The notes under the pieces are model-generated. The model was not told the DNA's origin. It did no database searches and saw nothing but the letters and a program-made list of their open reading frames with translations. Position numbers and translations under genes: made by a program. Shown piece after piece: positions 29,179 to 38,108 of a stretch of 64,000 nucleotides of DNA. The first letter of the stretch is position 1. Each line of letters begins with the position of its first letter. Location: the NCBI RefSeq assembly GCF_000482465.1, contig NZ_AXVJ01000042.1, positions 62,001 through 126,000 on the forward strand, written 5' to 3'. The DNA comes from Runella limosa DSM 17973. Its GTDB lineage: Bacteria; Bacteroidota; Bacteroidia; Cytophagales; Spirosomataceae.

Positions 29179-30393
29179 ATGGAATCACTTTTTGTTACTG
29201 AGCGCATTAAGGAGCTCCTTCCGAAAATCAAAGCCTTCATTGAGAGTGAGTTATATCCACTCGAAACCCCCGAATACCTTGCCCATGACTTTTCGCACGT
29301 TGAGCCGATTCTTCAGCAAAAACGTCAGTTGGTCAAAAAAGCAGGTTTGTGGGGGCTGCACTTGCCCGAAGAAGACGGCGGGCTAAACCTCACACTCTGC
29401 GAATTTGGGCAAATCAGCGAAGTGCTGGCTAGTTCGCCTTTTGGGCATTTTGTGTTCAATACCCAAGCGCCTGACATTGGCAACACCGAACTGATGCACA
29501 AATACGCTCCCACGCACTTGAAAGATCAGTATTTAAAGCCATTGATGGACGGCGATATTCGTAGCTGTTTTAGCATGACGGAGCCCGAATTTGCAGGGTC
29601 AAATCCTACGCGTATGGGCACGACAGCCGTCAAAGACGGGGATGATTACGTGATTAATGGCCACAAATGGTTTACCAGCAGTGCCGATGGTGCGGCCTTT
29701 GCCGTGGTGATGGCCGTTACCAACCCAGAAGCGGCTCCGCACAAACGAGCCAGCCAAATCATCGTTCCGATGGATACCCTTGGGGTAAAACTGGTTCGCA
29801 ACATCCCCATCATGGGTCACGCGGGCGATAGCTGGGCAAGCCACGCGGAGATGCTCTACGAAAACGTTCGTGTTCCCCAGTCAAACCTCATTGGCGCTGA
29901 AGGAGCTGGCTTTTTGTTGGCGCAAGAACGCCTTGGGCCAGGACGTATTCACCACTGTATGCGTTTTATCGGGATTGCCGAGCGGAGTTTTGACCTCATG
30001 TGTCGTTACGCTGCTAGTCGGGAAATGGAAGAGGGCGTTTTTTTGGGTGAAAAACAATTCATCCAAGGATTTATCGCCGAAAGCAGAGCCGAAATCGACG
30101 CCGCGCGTTTGCTCGTATTGCGCACGGCCAAGCACATTGATGAGCGCGGAGCAGCGGCGGTTCGGGACGAAATTTCGATGATTAAGTTTTTTACGGCCAA
30201 CATGATGCTTCGCGTGATTGATCGCGCCATTCAAACCCACGGCGGGTTGGGCATGACCAGCGATGTGCTATTGTCGTACTGGTACGCCCACGAGCGAGCA
30301 GCACGTATCTACGACGGTGCCGATGAAGTACACAAAACAGCCTTGGCAAGGGGTATTTTGAAGGGCTACGGCCTTGATACTCGCAAAAAATAA
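29179..30393 (+). CDS. Acyl-CoA dehydrogenase family protein
   Basis: 404 residues. An N-terminal alpha domain (ERIKELLPKIKAFIESELYP) is followed by the middle beta domain (CFSMTEPEFAGSNPTRMGTTA, DYVINGHKWFTSSADGAAF) and the C-terminal helical domain (FGQ-type FAD loop region, IDRAIQTHGGLGMTSDVLLS, then the tail IYDGADEVHKTALARGIL). The enzyme oxidises an acyl-CoA to the enoyl-CoA with FAD, passing electrons to ETF. The IQTHGGLGM/IYDGADEVHK form resembles the ACAD10/11-like branch, so the substrate may be a long-chain or hydroxy acyl-CoA. TATATTTG at 29155-29162 may be its -7 box. Confidence 0.93.
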   Translation: MESLFVTERIKELLPKIKAFIESELYPLETPEYLAHDFSHVEPILQQKRQLVKKAGLWGLHLPEEDGGLNLTLCEFGQISEVLASSPFGHFVFNTQAPDIGNTELMHKYAPTHLKDQYLKPLMDGDIRSCFSMTEPEFAGSNPTRMGTTAVKDGDDYVINGHKWFTSSADGAAFAVVMAVTNPEAAPHKRASQIIVPMDTLGVKLVRNIPIMGHAGDSWASHAEMLYENVRVPQSNLIGAEGAGFLLAQERLGPGRIHHCMRFIGIAERSFDLMCRYAASREMEEGVFLGEKQFIQGFIAESRAEIDAARLLVLRTAKHIDERGAAAVRDEISMIKFFTANMMLRVIDRAIQTHGGLGMTSDVLLSYWYAHERAARIYDGADEVHKTALARGILKGYGLDTRKK

Positions 30394-30397
30394 ATGA

Positions 30398-33300
30398 TTA
30401 TTTTACTTCCGACAGCAGCGGACTGTGCGTGAGCGGAAGCGATAAGAAAAAGGAGGTGCCGACTCCATCTTCGGTTTCAAACCAAATATTCCCTCCAGCG
30501 TGTTCTACGCCTCGTTTGGCAATGGCCAAACCGAGGCCAGAGCCGCCTTGTTTGGTGCTAAAGTTGGGTAAAAATACCTTCGGACGAATGGGTTCGGGAA
30601 TCCCGTTCCCGTTGTCCTGAACTTCAATATAGACGTTGCCTTCGTCGGTACGGAGTCGTAGCGAAATCTCAGGACGGCGCCCTTCGGGCACGGACTGAAT
30701 GCCGTTGATGATGAGGTTCGTAATGATACGACCAATGAGCTGTCGATCGCCCATGACATTGACCCGTTGTACTCGAATATCCCTTTTTAGGGTAATTTTT
30801 GGGTCGTCAGAATACAAATCGGCGGCTTTGTTGAGCACCGACGAAATCTCGAATAACTCGTTTTTGGGCAGGGGCATTTTGGCAAAATCGGAGAACGACG
30901 TCGCAATGTCACTGATGTTGTCGATTTGGTCAATGAGAGACTCAAACGTCCGCCGAATTCGCTCGCTTTGGGGCATATTGGGCGGCAAATCACGCAACAT
31001 CGTTCGCTGAAGTTGCTGAATCGTCAACTTCATTGGTGTCAGTGGGTTCTTAATTTCGTGCGCTACTTGCTTGGCCATTTCACGCCAAGCCGATTGTTTT
31101 TCGTTTTTGGCCAATTCTTCTTTGCTTTCGCTGAGTTTTTTGAGCATATCGTTGTACGACTTCACCAACGTCCCGATTTCGTCGTCTGATTTCCAATCCA
31201 CGGGTTCGTTGAGTTGGTGTAGGTTGATGCGACGAAACTTCTGCGTCATGATTCGGAGCGGTATCGTCAAAAGGTTAGATGCCCAGTAGGATAGCACCAA
31301 AAACACCAAAAACATAATGGCAAAAACGCTCAAAATCGTCGAAATAACCTCAATAATTTGGCGGTCTAACTCGGGTTTTGAATCAAAATGAGGAATGCTA
31401 AGTACCCCCAACGGTTTACTATTGCTACTTGCTCGTACGGTCACGTAGGCCGTACGGTATTGTTTTTTACCCAACGATTCGTCCAGCAAAACCTCGTTTT
31501 CGCGGTCTTGGATAAGGTGAATGTAGGCGTCAGGGTTAATCCACTTGGACAATAGCTTACTTTCGTAAATGAGCGGTTTGGTGGTCATGTACAACGTACC
31601 GTCGTTTGAAAAGAAATTGATGTCCACGTTGGCATCACGGGCAATTTTTTCCAATTCTTCCTTCAAAGCATCTTGGCTACGTCCGCCACGTTGGTGCTCT
31701 TCCAAGTATTGAACAAAGTTGGTAGCAATGTTTTTGGTGCTGGAAAGGTACGAGCTTTCTTGGTTGTTGAAATAATTGGTACTAATGACACTCAACGTAA
31801 TCAAAACAATCAAAATAAGCGGCAAGAAAAAGGCTACATTTAATAAGATTTGGATTTTGGTCGTATAACTGATTTTCAGCCGTCTGAAGCCATATTTGAG
31901 TGCATAAACGGCAATAATACAGATGACGTACAGCACCAATACCAAGTACAAAAACGAAAAATTGGAAGTCAGGCTTTTGAATGGATACGACTTTGACGAC
32001 ACCACCACATAGCGCTTGTTTTTGTCTCTACTTCCTACGTGTTTGTAATCGTACAAAAGGAGGCCCGTATCAAAAAGTGTGGAATCATCTAGCACCGTAA
32101 GGGGCATTTTACGGTCATAATTGTAGCTGCCCGAGCTGTACATAAGCTCTTTTTGGGCGTCATAAATAGCGTAACTATATTGTCGTGTTTCGGGAGTTGG
32201 AACAAACTTTTTGTCCATCAATAACTCTGGATACACATTCTTAGGTTGGTCTTCGCGCGGATTTAGGTTGAGCACGACCCATCCTAGCAAGAGCGAATCT
32301 TGCCGAATATCAATCAGGCTGAGGTATTGTTTTTTGAAGTTATTGACAAGGTCATTGATAAAAAACAAGGAAGGATAATTGGTCTGGTACTTCACTTGTC
32401 GATACGGGTGGGTGTAATCATCGAAGTTAAGGGCATCGAACGTATTATCAAGCGGCTGTCCGTCGGCTTTGAACGAAAGCACTTCAATGTCGTATTTGTC
32501 GAAATATTTATCTAAGTGAATACTTTTTACTTTTTGCTGAATGCGTTCGCGGGAGAGAATAGTATCACTGATAAATGTTTCCTGAATGTCCACATCTTTA
32601 CTGATGGCATCTTTGGCGCGGTCGAGCAAAAACTCGCCAAAAGGGTCGTTTTCTGCGATGATTTTTTGGCCAAATTCCTTCTTGTTTGTGATGTCTTTGC
32701 GGTCTTCTTCGGTATAAACGACGTAGGTAGTCACCAACGCCCAGAAGAATGCCCCCGTAAAATAATAAATGGTGGTTCGATACCGAAACGAATAGAGAAT
32801 ACGAGGAAACCGCGAGAAATAAAGTACAATAAAATAAACGGCGTGAATCCATAAAACCCAGATAAGCTGGCCGCCAAAAAGCCACAAAAGCAGTACAAAT
32901 ACGCCACAACTCAACAAAAAAATGAGCGTTCCTTGAACGCGATTTTTCGGATTGAAGCGAATAAATAAGCTGACAAATAAATGTGTTCCAAGGAAATAAA
33001 TGCTTGAAATACAGATAAATATGGCAATGCAGACAATCTTGAGGATTGAGAATGAAATGCTCAAGGTGATGTCGAGGGTAAACTGCGATTTTTCGTAGAT
33101 GTTCTGTAGTTCAGAAAAACATCCGTAAAAGACCCCAAAGCTAAGAATGACAAATAGCCCAGAAAGCAGTACTTTGGGAACGCCCGAAACACGAAGTAAA
33201 CTTGAGTAAATTTTGGAACGAAAATAAAAATCTGCCAAATACAACACCAATACAAAAACGACGATGGAGTTCAGCAGCAAGTCGCCCAAGGACGGAGCAA

Positions 33301-34141
33301 TGGGTGATGACGCGTAAAATTTAGGGTTAAAAATATCGTTCTCGTAAAATACAAACGGAACCCCAAAATACAGCATTCCAAGCCGTAAGAGCATCAAATA
33401 CAGGGCAAGCAAAACAAAAGCACGCTCATAATGACGCTCGCGGCTCCATCGAAGTATCCAACGGATGACGTAAATTCCCAAAAAGAAAATACACAATGCA
33501 CCCCAAATAATGGTATTGACGGGAGTCGTTTGGTTATAGGTCTCAAACTTTGGAGGAGTAATTGAGAAAAGGAAATGGGTGTTGTTGTCGAGGACGTTGC
33601 TGTAAATAGGGCCCAAACGCGTCGAAATCTGCTGAGGGTCAATCGAAAATAGCTCGGTGTTGTAGCCCGACTGAAAGTAGTTGTTTTTGTTTTTATAGTG
33701 GCTGTATAAATTAATCACCGAAACGACATCAAGGCGGGTGTCATTCTGAACTAACTGCCGCCGACTGACCAGAAACTTCCCTTGTTCAAAGGTAACTAGC
33801 TGGGTTTGGGCAATTTTACGAATGGATTCGTATTCGGGAATAAAACGATAGTCGGACCAAAACACCAGTTTCCCATTTTGGAATACGTAATACGGGTATT
33901 TGGTTGGGCGACGAAAGGCGGAGAATTGACGAGAACTGTTTTGGGAGGCAATCGTTATGATTTCTCCTAATTCTTTGTGGGAGAGGTCCAGTTCTTGTTT
34001 TACGCGTTCTTTTACAGTCGAAAAATATTTTTCCTCTGATGCTCCTAATGCGCCTCTTTCAAATACAAAAAACGATAGCAATGCCAACAGAAAAGAAGCA
34101 AAGGCCAGAAAAGCAAAAATATGTCGTTTAACTTGCTGCAC
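30398..34141 (-). CDS. Large membrane sensor histidine kinase, NtrY-like
   Basis: 1247 residues, much larger than a usual kinase. The N-terminal 750 residues alternate many hydrophobic segments with two extracytoplasmic stretches, one near 35-200 and one near 470-740. A further periplasmic part (about 790-920) leads to a membrane span, a HAMP domain (LTIPLRIMTQKFRRI to DDEIGTLVKSYNDMLKKL), and a HisKA domain AWREMAKQVAHEIKNPLTPM with His1028. The ATPase domain ends with VQDNGNGIPE and STKQGGSGLGLAIAKRGVEH. The H-box form (AWREMAKQVAHEIKNPLTP) is that of NtrY, which senses nitrogen or redox state in alphaproteobacteria; the stimulus here is unknown. No response regulator is adjacent. Confidence 0.9.
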   Translation of the reverse strand: MQQVKRHIFAFLAFASFLLALLSFFVFERGALGASEEKYFSTVKERVKQELDLSHKELGEIITIASQNSSRQFSAFRRPTKYPYYVFQNGKLVFWSDYRFIPEYESIRKIAQTQLVTFEQGKFLVSRRQLVQNDTRLDVVSVINLYSHYKNKNNYFQSGYNTELFSIDPQQISTRLGPIYSNVLDNNTHFLFSITPPKFETYNQTTPVNTIIWGALCIFFLGIYVIRWILRWSRERHYERAFVLLALYLMLLRLGMLYFGVPFVFYENDIFNPKFYASSPIAPSLGDLLLNSIVVFVLVLYLADFYFRSKIYSSLLRVSGVPKVLLSGLFVILSFGVFYGCFSELQNIYEKSQFTLDITLSISFSILKIVCIAIFICISSIYFLGTHLFVSLFIRFNPKNRVQGTLIFLLSCGVFVLLLWLFGGQLIWVLWIHAVYFIVLYFSRFPRILYSFRYRTTIYYFTGAFFWALVTTYVVYTEEDRKDITNKKEFGQKIIAENDPFGEFLLDRAKDAISKDVDIQETFISDTILSRERIQQKVKSIHLDKYFDKYDIEVLSFKADGQPLDNTFDALNFDDYTHPYRQVKYQTNYPSLFFINDLVNNFKKQYLSLIDIRQDSLLLGWVVLNLNPREDQPKNVYPELLMDKKFVPTPETRQYSYAIYDAQKELMYSSGSYNYDRKMPLTVLDDSTLFDTGLLLYDYKHVGSRDKNKRYVVVSSKSYPFKSLTSNFSFLYLVLVLYVICIIAVYALKYGFRRLKISYTTKIQILLNVAFFLPLILIVLITLSVISTNYFNNQESSYLSSTKNIATNFVQYLEEHQRGGRSQDALKEELEKIARDANVDINFFSNDGTLYMTTKPLIYESKLLSKWINPDAYIHLIQDRENEVLLDESLGKKQYRTAYVTVRASSNSKPLGVLSIPHFDSKPELDRQIIEVISTILSVFAIMFLVFLVLSYWASNLLTIPLRIMTQKFRRINLHQLNEPVDWKSDDEIGTLVKSYNDMLKKLSESKEELAKNEKQSAWREMAKQVAHEIKNPLTPMKLTIQQLQRTMLRDLPPNMPQSERIRRTFESLIDQIDNISDIATSFSDFAKMPLPKNELFEISSVLNKAADLYSDDPKITLKRDIRVQRVNVMGDRQLIGRIITNLIINGIQSVPEGRRPEISLRLRTDEGNVYIEVQDNGNGIPEPIRPKVFLPNFSTKQGGSGLGLAIAKRGVEHAGGNIWFETEDGVGTSFFLSLPLTHSPLLSEVK

Positions 34142-34244
34142 GAACGTTAAAGATAGGGTTTGAGTTTATCCACAACCCTCCCTAAAATCGTGCCAAAAGT
34201 TACTTTTATCAAGAAGTATTAATAACTATCTCGCTGTCAGCTAA

Positions 34245-34535
34245 TTATTTTACGACCGTAAAGCCTGCCCCATTGTCAGTTTCTTCAAAATCGACTTCCG
34301 TGCCTATGACATACATCAAGTGACGTTTGTCGATTATTACTTTGATGGCGTCAATTTCATACACTTGGTCGTGTTCGGTAGGCGTATCAAATCCTAACAA
34401 AAACTGCCCAACGCACCCGCCACCTTTCATTCCAACGCGCAAACCGTAGCTGTCAGGTATTTTATTGGCCGTAAGGGTGTCAATAATTTCGCGTTTTGCC
34501 GTCTCTGAAATCCGAATAGGTTGAGCGTTTGTCAT
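34245..34535 (-). CDS. HesB/IscA-like protein without the C-terminal cysteines
   Basis: 96 residues from the ATG at 34535; an earlier start at 34568 would add 11 residues. The fold pattern of A-type iron-sulfur carriers is clear: PIRISETAKREIIDTL, YGLRVGMKGGGCVGQFLLGF and a strand VIIDKRHLMYVIGTEVDFEE. A-type proteins coordinate metal with one Cys in the middle and a CxC/CGCG pair at the end. Only the first Cys (in GGGCVG) is visible; the C-terminus ends DNGAGFTVVK. It may therefore bind metal differently or have lost this function. The divergent gene at 34635 encodes a small membrane protein. Confidence 0.82.
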   Translation of the reverse strand: MTNAQPIRISETAKREIIDTLTANKIPDSYGLRVGMKGGGCVGQFLLGFDTPTEHDQVYEIDAIKVIIDKRHLMYVIGTEVDFEETDNGAGFTVVK

Positions 34536-34634
34536 GTTGTTTTGTACGTTTGTCGCTACCCGACGCACTATTTTGGTGATACTTTGCGTTCTTTGCGGGA
34601 ATAAACCTTGTGTAGGTAATCAAACAACAAATCA

Positions 34635-35159
34635 ATGGAAATCGTCACCGACTTATTGAAAATTATTCTTCCCTCCTCACTTGTTTTGTACGCTATGTAC
34701 CTAACTGTAACGGCATTTTTGAAAAAACAATTGACCGAAAAAGAAGTAGAGTTACAGCGTAAAAACGTAGAAATTGCGTTGCCGATTCGTTTGCAAGCAT
34801 ACGAACGAATGTGTTTGTTTTTGGAGCGAATTACGCCCAACAATCTACTCATTCGTACCAATGGAGTAGCTACGCAAGCCATTGAATTTCAACAAATTCT
34901 TTTGCACGAGGTTCGAGAAGAATTTAACCATAACCTATCGCAACAGGTTTATATGAGTCACGATGCGTGGGAGCATGTGCGTTCGGCACAACAAGAAGTA
35001 ATTACGCTCATTAACCAAGCCGCCGCAGAAGTAAAACCTGACGCCGCGCCGATTGATTTGTCGAAAAAAATCTTTGAAAAAATCGTTCAAGAAAACCGAA
35101 ACCCAACGGCATTGGCGCTCAAGTTTGTCAAGGATGAAATTCAGCGGGAGTTTATGTAA
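34635..35159 (+). CDS. Small membrane-anchored protein, family not recognised
   Basis: 174 residues. One hydrophobic segment at residues about 7-28 (LKIILPSSLVLYAMYLTVTA) is followed by a charged helix (KKQLTEKEVELQRKNVEIAL) and a helical cytoplasmic domain with PIRLQAYERMCLFLERITPN and HEVREEFNHNLSQQVYM. The protein looks conserved and coil-rich, but I do not recognise a function. It is divergent from the IscA-like gene and is followed by a perfect hairpin before a convergent gene. Confidence 0.72.
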   Translation: MEIVTDLLKIILPSSLVLYAMYLTVTAFLKKQLTEKEVELQRKNVEIALPIRLQAYERMCLFLERITPNNLLIRTNGVATQAIEFQQILLHEVREEFNHNLSQQVYMSHDAWEHVRSAQQEVITLINQAAAEVKPDAAPIDLSKKIFEKIVQENRNPTALALKFVKDEIQREFM

Positions 35160-35172
35160 AAGAGGGAAATAA

Positions 35173-35205
35173 AACATCTCGAAAGTTCAAAACTTTCGAG
35201 ATGTT
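35173..35205. terminator. Perfect hairpin between convergent genes, bidirectional terminator candidate
   Basis: AACATCTCGAAAGTT at 35173-35187 pairs perfectly with 35191-35205 (15 bp, loop CAA). It begins 14 bases after one stop codon and ends 3 bases before the convergent one. T tracts are short, so termination is probable but not certain. Its core GAAAGTT/AACTTTC resembles the repeat at 29106. Confidence 0.7.
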
Positions 35206-35207
35206 AG

Positions 35208-36395
35208 CTAGCGAGTAACCCATAATTTTTGAGAAACACGACCTCGGTCTGGCGTTTGGTACGTCATAAAATAAAGCCCATTCTCAAGGGTTTTATGGGG
35301 CCTAATTGTAAGGCTATTGTTAGAAGTTGCCTGAATATCAAACGGAATTTCTTGTCCCAACATCGTTATCAGTCGCAAACGGTCAAGCTCAAGATTATCA
35401 AACTGTAGGCGTACACTGCTGCCATCCGATGGGTTGGGATAAATGACAAACTGCGTTGCCTCGGCCTGAGGGCTAACAGCGATAATTTTTGAATAGTCCG
35501 ACGTGCCGTCTTTGTCCACCTGCTTGAGTCGGTAATAATTGACGCCAGGGAGCGGTGCTTCGTCCAAAAAGCTGTAATTAATCAATTGACGAGAGTCGCC
35601 TGCGGAGGTAAGTTTCCCAATCGTAGCAAATTCTTTTAAATCGGTACTCCGCTCCACGTTAAAATGGCTACTGTTGATTTCGAGCGCCGTTGCCCACGAA
35701 AGTCGTACGCGTTCAGCTTCTGCTTTTCCCCGAAAATACATCAATTGAACAGGGACAATATTTGACCACGATAGACTTGACAAGAAAATACTTTGGGTAC
35801 TAAGTGCACCATTTCTTGCGTCACTTCCACTGCCATAAGTGAGTGTAAAACGTTTTACGCCGCTATTACGAAAAGAGACCGTTGCGCGGGTGGTGTCTAA
35901 GGGGTCGGCATTGAAACCAGACAATACTTTAATGTGCGCGGCAGTCCCGTTGGACAAATAAGCTGTACTGGGATTGTACGTAATTGTGGGTACAACCCCC
36001 GTGTTTTTGTCATCGTAAGCTTCGATTGCCACGCGATCTTGGTAGTTACTAAAGCTCAACTCGCGGTCGATTCCCAATAATGCAAACGATAAATTTGTGA
36101 CGGGGTCGCTAAAAGTGAAAGAAATCGTAACGACCTGCGTACGGCTTCCGAGATTCATACTCAACCACAGTCCCCGCGAGTCACTACGTGGGGTGTTGTT
36201 ATTAAAACGGTTGGTTGATCCTTGAATGTTGGCTGTTACGGTTACGGGAGGTGTACCTAAGTTCGTAAAGGTTTGTGACAATGACCCGTCGGGAAGCCAT
36301 TTGGTTGTTTCTGATTCCGACGTTAGGTCAACAAACCCCTGCCCAAACGAAAGTTGAGTGCAAAGTACCGCCAACAAAACCAATAAACCCCTCAT
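35208..36395 (-). CDS. Secreted protein with type IX secretion sorting domain
   Basis: About 395 residues from the ATG at 36395 (signal MRGLLVLLAVLCTQLSFGQ); another ATG 7 codons earlier exists. The middle has repeated beta-strand segments (TQVVTISFTFSDPVTNLSFA). A second domain with MYFRGKAEAERVRLSWATAL is a fibronectin-like region common before T9SS tails. The last 80 residues (FVIYPNPSDGSSVRLQFDNL to GRVSQKLWVTR) are a type A C-terminal sorting domain, so the protein is exported by the type IX system and displayed or released. No enzyme motif is visible. Substrate or partner unknown. Confidence 0.88.
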   Translation of the reverse strand: MRGLLVLLAVLCTQLSFGQGFVDLTSESETTKWLPDGSLSQTFTNLGTPPVTVTANIQGSTNRFNNNTPRSDSRGLWLSMNLGSRTQVVTISFTFSDPVTNLSFALLGIDRELSFSNYQDRVAIEAYDDKNTGVVPTITYNPSTAYLSNGTAAHIKVLSGFNADPLDTTRATVSFRNSGVKRFTLTYGSGSDARNGALSTQSIFLSSLSWSNIVPVQLMYFRGKAEAERVRLSWATALEINSSHFNVERSTDLKEFATIGKLTSAGDSRQLINYSFLDEAPLPGVNYYRLKQVDKDGTSDYSKIIAVSPQAEATQFVIYPNPSDGSSVRLQFDNLELDRLRLITMLGQEIPFDIQATSNNSLTIRPHKTLENGLYFMTYQTPDRGRVSQKLWVTR

Positions 36396-36505
36396 AAATC
36401 GTAAACAGTTACACATTCTCGTTGTTATTTTGATTCTACAAAATATATACGTAAGAAATGAAACAAAGATAGTTAAACTTTGTAAAAAAGTTACATTAAG
36501 CTTTT

Positions 36506-37951
36506 TTACAATTCATTAGCAAACTCAATTGCCTTTCTCAAGGCGGCTAGTTTGTTATTCACTTCTTGCATTTCAGAGGCAATATTTGACTTGGCCACAA
36601 CTCCCATGCCAGCTTGGTAAAACAAAGTATTGTTTTTACTCAAAAATGTACGAATCGTAATGCAGTGATTGAAGTCTCCGTTGAAACTAATATGCCCAAG
36701 TGCGCCGCCATAAATGCTACGATTGGTACGTTCGAGGCGGTTGATGATGGTCATGGCGTTGTGTTTGGGAGCGCCCGAAAGCGTTCCTGCGGGGAAGGTA
36801 TCTGCCACAAGCTGAAGCGGATTTACCCCTTCACTCATCTTGCCTGTTACTTTTGAAACAAGGTGAATGACGTGCGAGAAAAACTGAGCTTCTTTGTAGG
36901 TTTCTACTTTTACCACGTCGCAGCTACGGCTCAGGTCGTTGCGAGCAAGGTCAACGAGCATGACGTGCTCGGCCGTTTCTTTGGGGTCAGCGGCTAGTTG
37001 ACGGGCCAGTTCGGCGTCTTTTTCGTCGTCGCCCGTGCGGCGGAAAGTACCCGCAATGGGGTGGATTTCGGCGTGGCCATTTTTGATGAAGATTTGTTTT
37101 TCGGGTGATGAACCAAATACTTTGTATCCGCCAAAGTCAAAGAAAAACAAGTAAGGCGAGGGATTAACCGAACGCAAAGCACGGTAAACGTTGAACTCGT
37201 CACCTTCAAATTTTTTGCTAAATCGGCGAGAAGGAACAATCTGGAAAACGTCGCCGCGCAAGCAGTGGTTGATGCACTGTTGGATAATCCCCTCCATTTC
37301 GGGGTCGGTTACGTTGCTCTGTTCACTTTCTTGGGCTTTAAAGCGGAAAGTAGCCATTTTAGGCGCTTTTACAATCATTTCGAGCGAGTCTAAGTCCATA
37401 CCCATCGACTTGCTATGATTCGCGTCGTCGCGCGTTACGCCATAATTGTGTTCAAAAAGATATACTTCGTCTTTGAAGTGGTTGAAGGCAATCACAAACC
37501 GATACACCCGATACACCATCTGCGGAATGGCATTGTCAGGGGTTTTGTCTTGAATCTCAATGTCTTCAAAATACTCCACCGAATCGTAGGTAATGTGCCC
37601 AAACAAGCCGCCGTTGATGAAAGGGTGTTCGTTTTTAGGAGCGTCGAAGCGTTGAATAAAATCATGCAACGTCTGCATGGCCTGTTTGCGACGAGGCAAG
37701 CGGAACGTTTCTTCGCTGCCATCAGGAAAAGCTTGAGTAACAACGTCTTCATCGATGACAAAAGAAGCAACGGGGTCGCAAGCGATGACGCTAAAGCCGT
37801 GTTCCATGCCGTGATACTCGGCACTTTCGAGCATTACAGTGTAAGGAAACTTATCGCGAAGTTTGAGATAAACGCCCACGGGCGTAAGCATGTCACCTAG
37901 CAATTTTCTGCTTTGGGTACTGATTTTGAAGGTAGTGTCGGTGGTTGTCAT
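36506..37951 (-). CDS. trpE: Anthranilate synthase component I
   Basis: 481 residues. The enzyme makes anthranilate from chorismate and ammonia or glutamine, the first committed step of tryptophan synthesis. The Trp feedback site has the LES element (YTVMLESAEYHG). Catalytic chorismate-binding motifs are present: GDVFQIVPSRRFSKKF, SPEKQIFIKNGHAEIHPIAG, LVDLARNDLSRSCDV, and GAPKHNAMTIINRLE. No trpG, trpD or other trp gene is adjacent. It is preceded on its strand by a complete Trp attenuator (37980-38139), strong independent evidence for TrpE rather than the related PabB. Confidence 0.97.
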   Translation of the reverse strand: MTTTDTTFKISTQSRKLLGDMLTPVGVYLKLRDKFPYTVMLESAEYHGMEHGFSVIACDPVASFVIDEDVVTQAFPDGSEETFRLPRRKQAMQTLHDFIQRFDAPKNEHPFINGGLFGHITYDSVEYFEDIEIQDKTPDNAIPQMVYRVYRFVIAFNHFKDEVYLFEHNYGVTRDDANHSKSMGMDLDSLEMIVKAPKMATFRFKAQESEQSNVTDPEMEGIIQQCINHCLRGDVFQIVPSRRFSKKFEGDEFNVYRALRSVNPSPYLFFFDFGGYKVFGSSPEKQIFIKNGHAEIHPIAGTFRRTGDDEKDAELARQLAADPKETAEHVMLVDLARNDLSRSCDVVKVETYKEAQFFSHVIHLVSKVTGKMSEGVNPLQLVADTFPAGTLSGAPKHNAMTIINRLERTNRSIYGGALGHISFNGDFNHCITIRTFLSKNNTLFYQAGMGVVAKSNIASEMQEVNNKLAALRKAIEFANEL

Positions 37952-37979
37952 GTATCATTTGAGATTGAGGTGCATAAAA

Positions 37980-38016
37980 ATAAAAAGCCCGCTGTTTGAT
38001 GAACAGCGGGCTTTTT
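37980..38016 (-). terminator. trpE attenuator terminator hairpin
   Basis: AAAAAGCCCGCTGTT at 37982-37996 pairs with 38002-38016 (15 bp, loop TGATG on the plus strand). On the minus strand the stem is followed by ATTTTTAT. It lies 30 bases before the trpE start codon and 32 bases after the leader peptide stop. Its upstream arm plus loop can instead pair with the leader (plus-strand 37998-38006 with 38044-38052), which would prevent termination. Confidence 0.93.
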
Positions 38017-38043
38017 TGGGTAAAAAAGTGAGCATAGTGCTAT

Positions 38044-38052
38044 CTGTTCATC
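38044..38052 (-). promoter_or_regulatory. trpE antiterminator strand overlapping the leader stop codon
   Basis: On the minus strand this reads GATGAACAG, perfectly complementary to CTGTTCATC in the terminator's first arm and loop (37998-38006). The leader stop codon TGA (38050-38048) lies inside it. A ribosome that finishes the leader would cover this strand and allow termination; one stalled at the Trp codons 16 bases upstream would leave it free and allow antitermination. Confidence 0.85.
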
Positions 38053-38104
38053 TCGGAAAAGAAGAACGCCACCACCAGCTTGTATTTTTTACGTTTGGAT
38101 TCAT
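38048..38104 (-). CDS. trpL: Tryptophan leader peptide
   Basis: An 18-residue ORF, MNPNVKNTSWWWRSSFPR, read ATG to TGA. Three successive Trp codons occupy 38077-38069; Trp is rare, so this is far from chance. No Shine-Dalgarno sequence precedes the ATG. The -7 box ends at 38109, only 4 bases before the ATG, so the transcript probably begins at or just before the start codon. Its job would be to report charged tRNA-Trp levels by ribosome stalling, controlling trpE. The geometry agrees with the known enterobacterial trp and other amino acid attenuators. The peptide itself is not expected to have a function. Confidence 0.92.
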   Translation of the reverse strand: MNPNVKNTSWWWRSSFPR

Positions 38105-38108
38105 GTCA

